From an uncultured Prevotella sp. (GTDB lineage: Bacteria; Bacteroidota; Bacteroidia; Bacteroidales; Bacteroidaceae), in contig CALZYS010000005.1 of NCBI GenBank assembly GCA_945830345.1, positions 1 to 47,542 of the forward strand: a DNA stretch of 47,542 nt, given 5' to 3'. The position numbers were made by a program, and so were the translations under genes. Positions within the stretch are counted from its first letter, which is position 1; each line of letters begins with the position of its first letter. This document shows positions 46,336 to 47,542 of this stretch, one piece after another. The notes under the pieces are model-generated. The model did no database searches, had not been told where the DNA came from, and saw only the letters and a program-made list of their open reading frames with translations.

Positions 46336-47542
46336 ATGATGGATAAAGAAGAACAAATACTCGTAGGCATAACAGGACAAGACCGTCCGGGCCTCACAGC
46401 ATCCTTTATGGACATACTCGCACATCACGACGCCAATATCCTCGACATCGGACAGGCTGACATCCATAGCACTCTCTCGCTCGGCATACTGTTCAGAATC
46501 AGCGAACAGCAGTCGGGACAGGTAATGAAGGAACTTCTGTTCAAGGCCACCGAATTAGGAGTGAACATCACCTTCACCCCCATCGACGACGAGGAATACG
46601 AGGGATGGGTGGAGCAGCAGGGCAAGAACCGCTACATCCTCACTATCATCGGCCGCCATCTCAATGCGCGCCAGATTTCCACAGCGGCGTTTGTCATCAA
46701 GGAACAGGGCCTGAACATCGACTCGATAGTCCGTCTGACAGGTCGCCAGAGCATCAAGCATCCCGAGCGCAACGTGAGGGCTTGCATCGAGTTCTCGCTG
46801 CGTGGCACCCCAATCGACATCAACGAGATGCGCTCGCAGTTGATGCAACTCTCGTCGGAGATGGAATTCGACTTCTCGCTGCAGCGCGACAACATGTTCC
46901 GCCGCATGCGCCGACTGATATGCTTCGATATGGACTCCACGCTCATTCAGACGGAGTGCATCGACGAATTGGCAATTCGCGCCGGAGTGGGCGACCAGGT
47001 GAAGGCCATCACCGAGAGGGCAATGCGCGGCGAGATTGACTTCAAGGAGAGTTTCAAGGAGAGAGTGGCACTGCTCAAGGGACTCGACGTGAGCGTGATG
47101 CAGGACATCGCCGAGAAACTGCCCATCACCGAGGGCGTTGACCGTCTGATGTCGGTGTTGAAGCGATATGGCTACAAGATTGCCATCCTGAGCGGAGGAT
47201 TCACCTTCTTCGGCGAATACCTTCAGCGCAAGTACGGCATCGACTATATGTATGCCAACGAATTGGAGATTGACGACAATGGCAAGCTCACGGGCAACTA
47301 CGTTGGGGAAATCGTTGACGGTCACCGCAAGGCAGAACTGCTCAAACTGATAGCCCAAGTGGAAAAAGTAAACCTCGCCCAGACCATCGCCGTGGGCGAC
47401 GGAGCCAACGACCTTCCGATGATTTCCGAAGCCGGACTCGGCATAGCCTTCCATGCCAAGCCCCGAGTGCAGGCCAACGCCAAGCAGTCCATCAACACCA
47501 TCGGTCTCGACGGAGTGCTCTACTTCCTCGGTTTCAAGGACT
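46336..47542 (+). CDS. serB: Phosphoserine phosphatase SerB, truncated by the window end
   Basis: The ORF is open to the last base. The N-terminal ACT domains include VGITGQDRPGLTASFMDILA. The HAD phosphatase core follows, with the nucleophile motif CFDMDSTLIQTECIDELA, the SGG motif AILSGGFTFFGEYL and the magnesium motif AVGDGANDLPMISEAGLG. It removes phosphate from phosphoserine in serine synthesis. About 402 codons are visible, ending in LYFLGFKD, so only a few are missing. The start is ATG 46336 or the adjacent ATG 46339. The ORF track missed it because no stop lies in the window. Confidence 0.93.
   Translation, partial: MMDKEEQILVGITGQDRPGLTASFMDILAHHDANILDIGQADIHSTLSLGILFRISEQQSGQVMKELLFKATELGVNITFTPIDDEEYEGWVEQQGKNRYILTIIGRHLNARQISTAAFVIKEQGLNIDSIVRLTGRQSIKHPERNVRACIEFSLRGTPIDINEMRSQLMQLSSEMEFDFSLQRDNMFRRMRRLICFDMDSTLIQTECIDELAIRAGVGDQVKAITERAMRGEIDFKESFKERVALLKGLDVSVMQDIAEKLPITEGVDRLMSVLKRYGYKIAILSGGFTFFGEYLQRKYGIDYMYANELEIDDNGKLTGNYVGEIVDGHRKAELLKLIAQVEKVNLAQTIAVGDGANDLPMISEAGLGIAFHAKPRVQANAKQSINTIGLDGVLYFLGFKD

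Overview
The window reads as a Bacteroidales chromosome, most likely Prevotella/Segatella. The evidence is promoters of the Bacteroidetes form TTTG-N19-21-TAnnTTTG, few Shine-Dalgarno-like sites, a fimbrillin-type lipoprotein, a DUF4837-type lipoprotein, a Bacteroidetes-type PurF paralogue without an N-terminal cysteine, and a GT2/DUF4922/SpoIID fusion. No database search was run; family names come from motifs and recall.

Region 1 (1-15100) is an AT-rich defence island. A frameshifted small gene (50-428) flanks a 60-repeat, 59-spacer CRISPR array (479-4395). To its right lie an AT-rich leader and a complete type I-C cas operon on the minus strand, in transcription order cas3-cas5c-cas8c-cas7-cas4-cas1-cas2. 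The operon is headed by a Bro-N (phage antirepressor-like) gene whose end overlaps cas3 by 4 bp, and its promoter lies upstream of the Bro-N gene. Further upstream is a two-gene operon encoding an HNH endonuclease and a methyltransferase-HIT fusion, with its own strong promoter and an iteron-like set of TTATCCCTTG repeats nearby. The two defence promoters resemble each other just downstream of their -7 boxes.

Region 2 (15389-21142) holds the PurF paralogue, then a minus-strand operon of a fimbrillin-like lipoprotein, a sugar nucleotidyltransferase, a GHMP sugar kinase and a UDP-glucuronate 4-epimerase-like enzyme. Together these could salvage galacturonate into UDP-sugars. tRNA-His follows.

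Region 3 (21171-36301) is mainly envelope and housekeeping: a sigma54 activator with lptE, a repeat-type protein and secG; rlmN, a DUF4837 lipoprotein, pdxA and a flippase-like membrane protein; a small lipoprotein; then coaW, a FabK-like flavoprotein, the GT2/DUF4922/SpoIID fusion and an AmpG-like transporter. tRNA-Phe follows.

Region 4 (36438-47542) holds sppA-lpxK-punA-thiL, a mutarotase, lemA and a TPM-domain protein on the minus strand, then groES-groEL and a 3'-truncated serB on the plus strand. A candidate small RNA lies between groEL and serB.

Two families of short tandem repeats run through the window. A heptamer (CCTAATT/CCTCATT) is inserted in frame in two genes at three places, encoding ELGIRNE-type peptides. 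An octamer (AATTAAAG) lies at gene ends, often beside a small palindrome. The strongest candidates for something undescribed are the HNH + methyltransferase-HIT pair and the Bro-N gene built into the cas operon.
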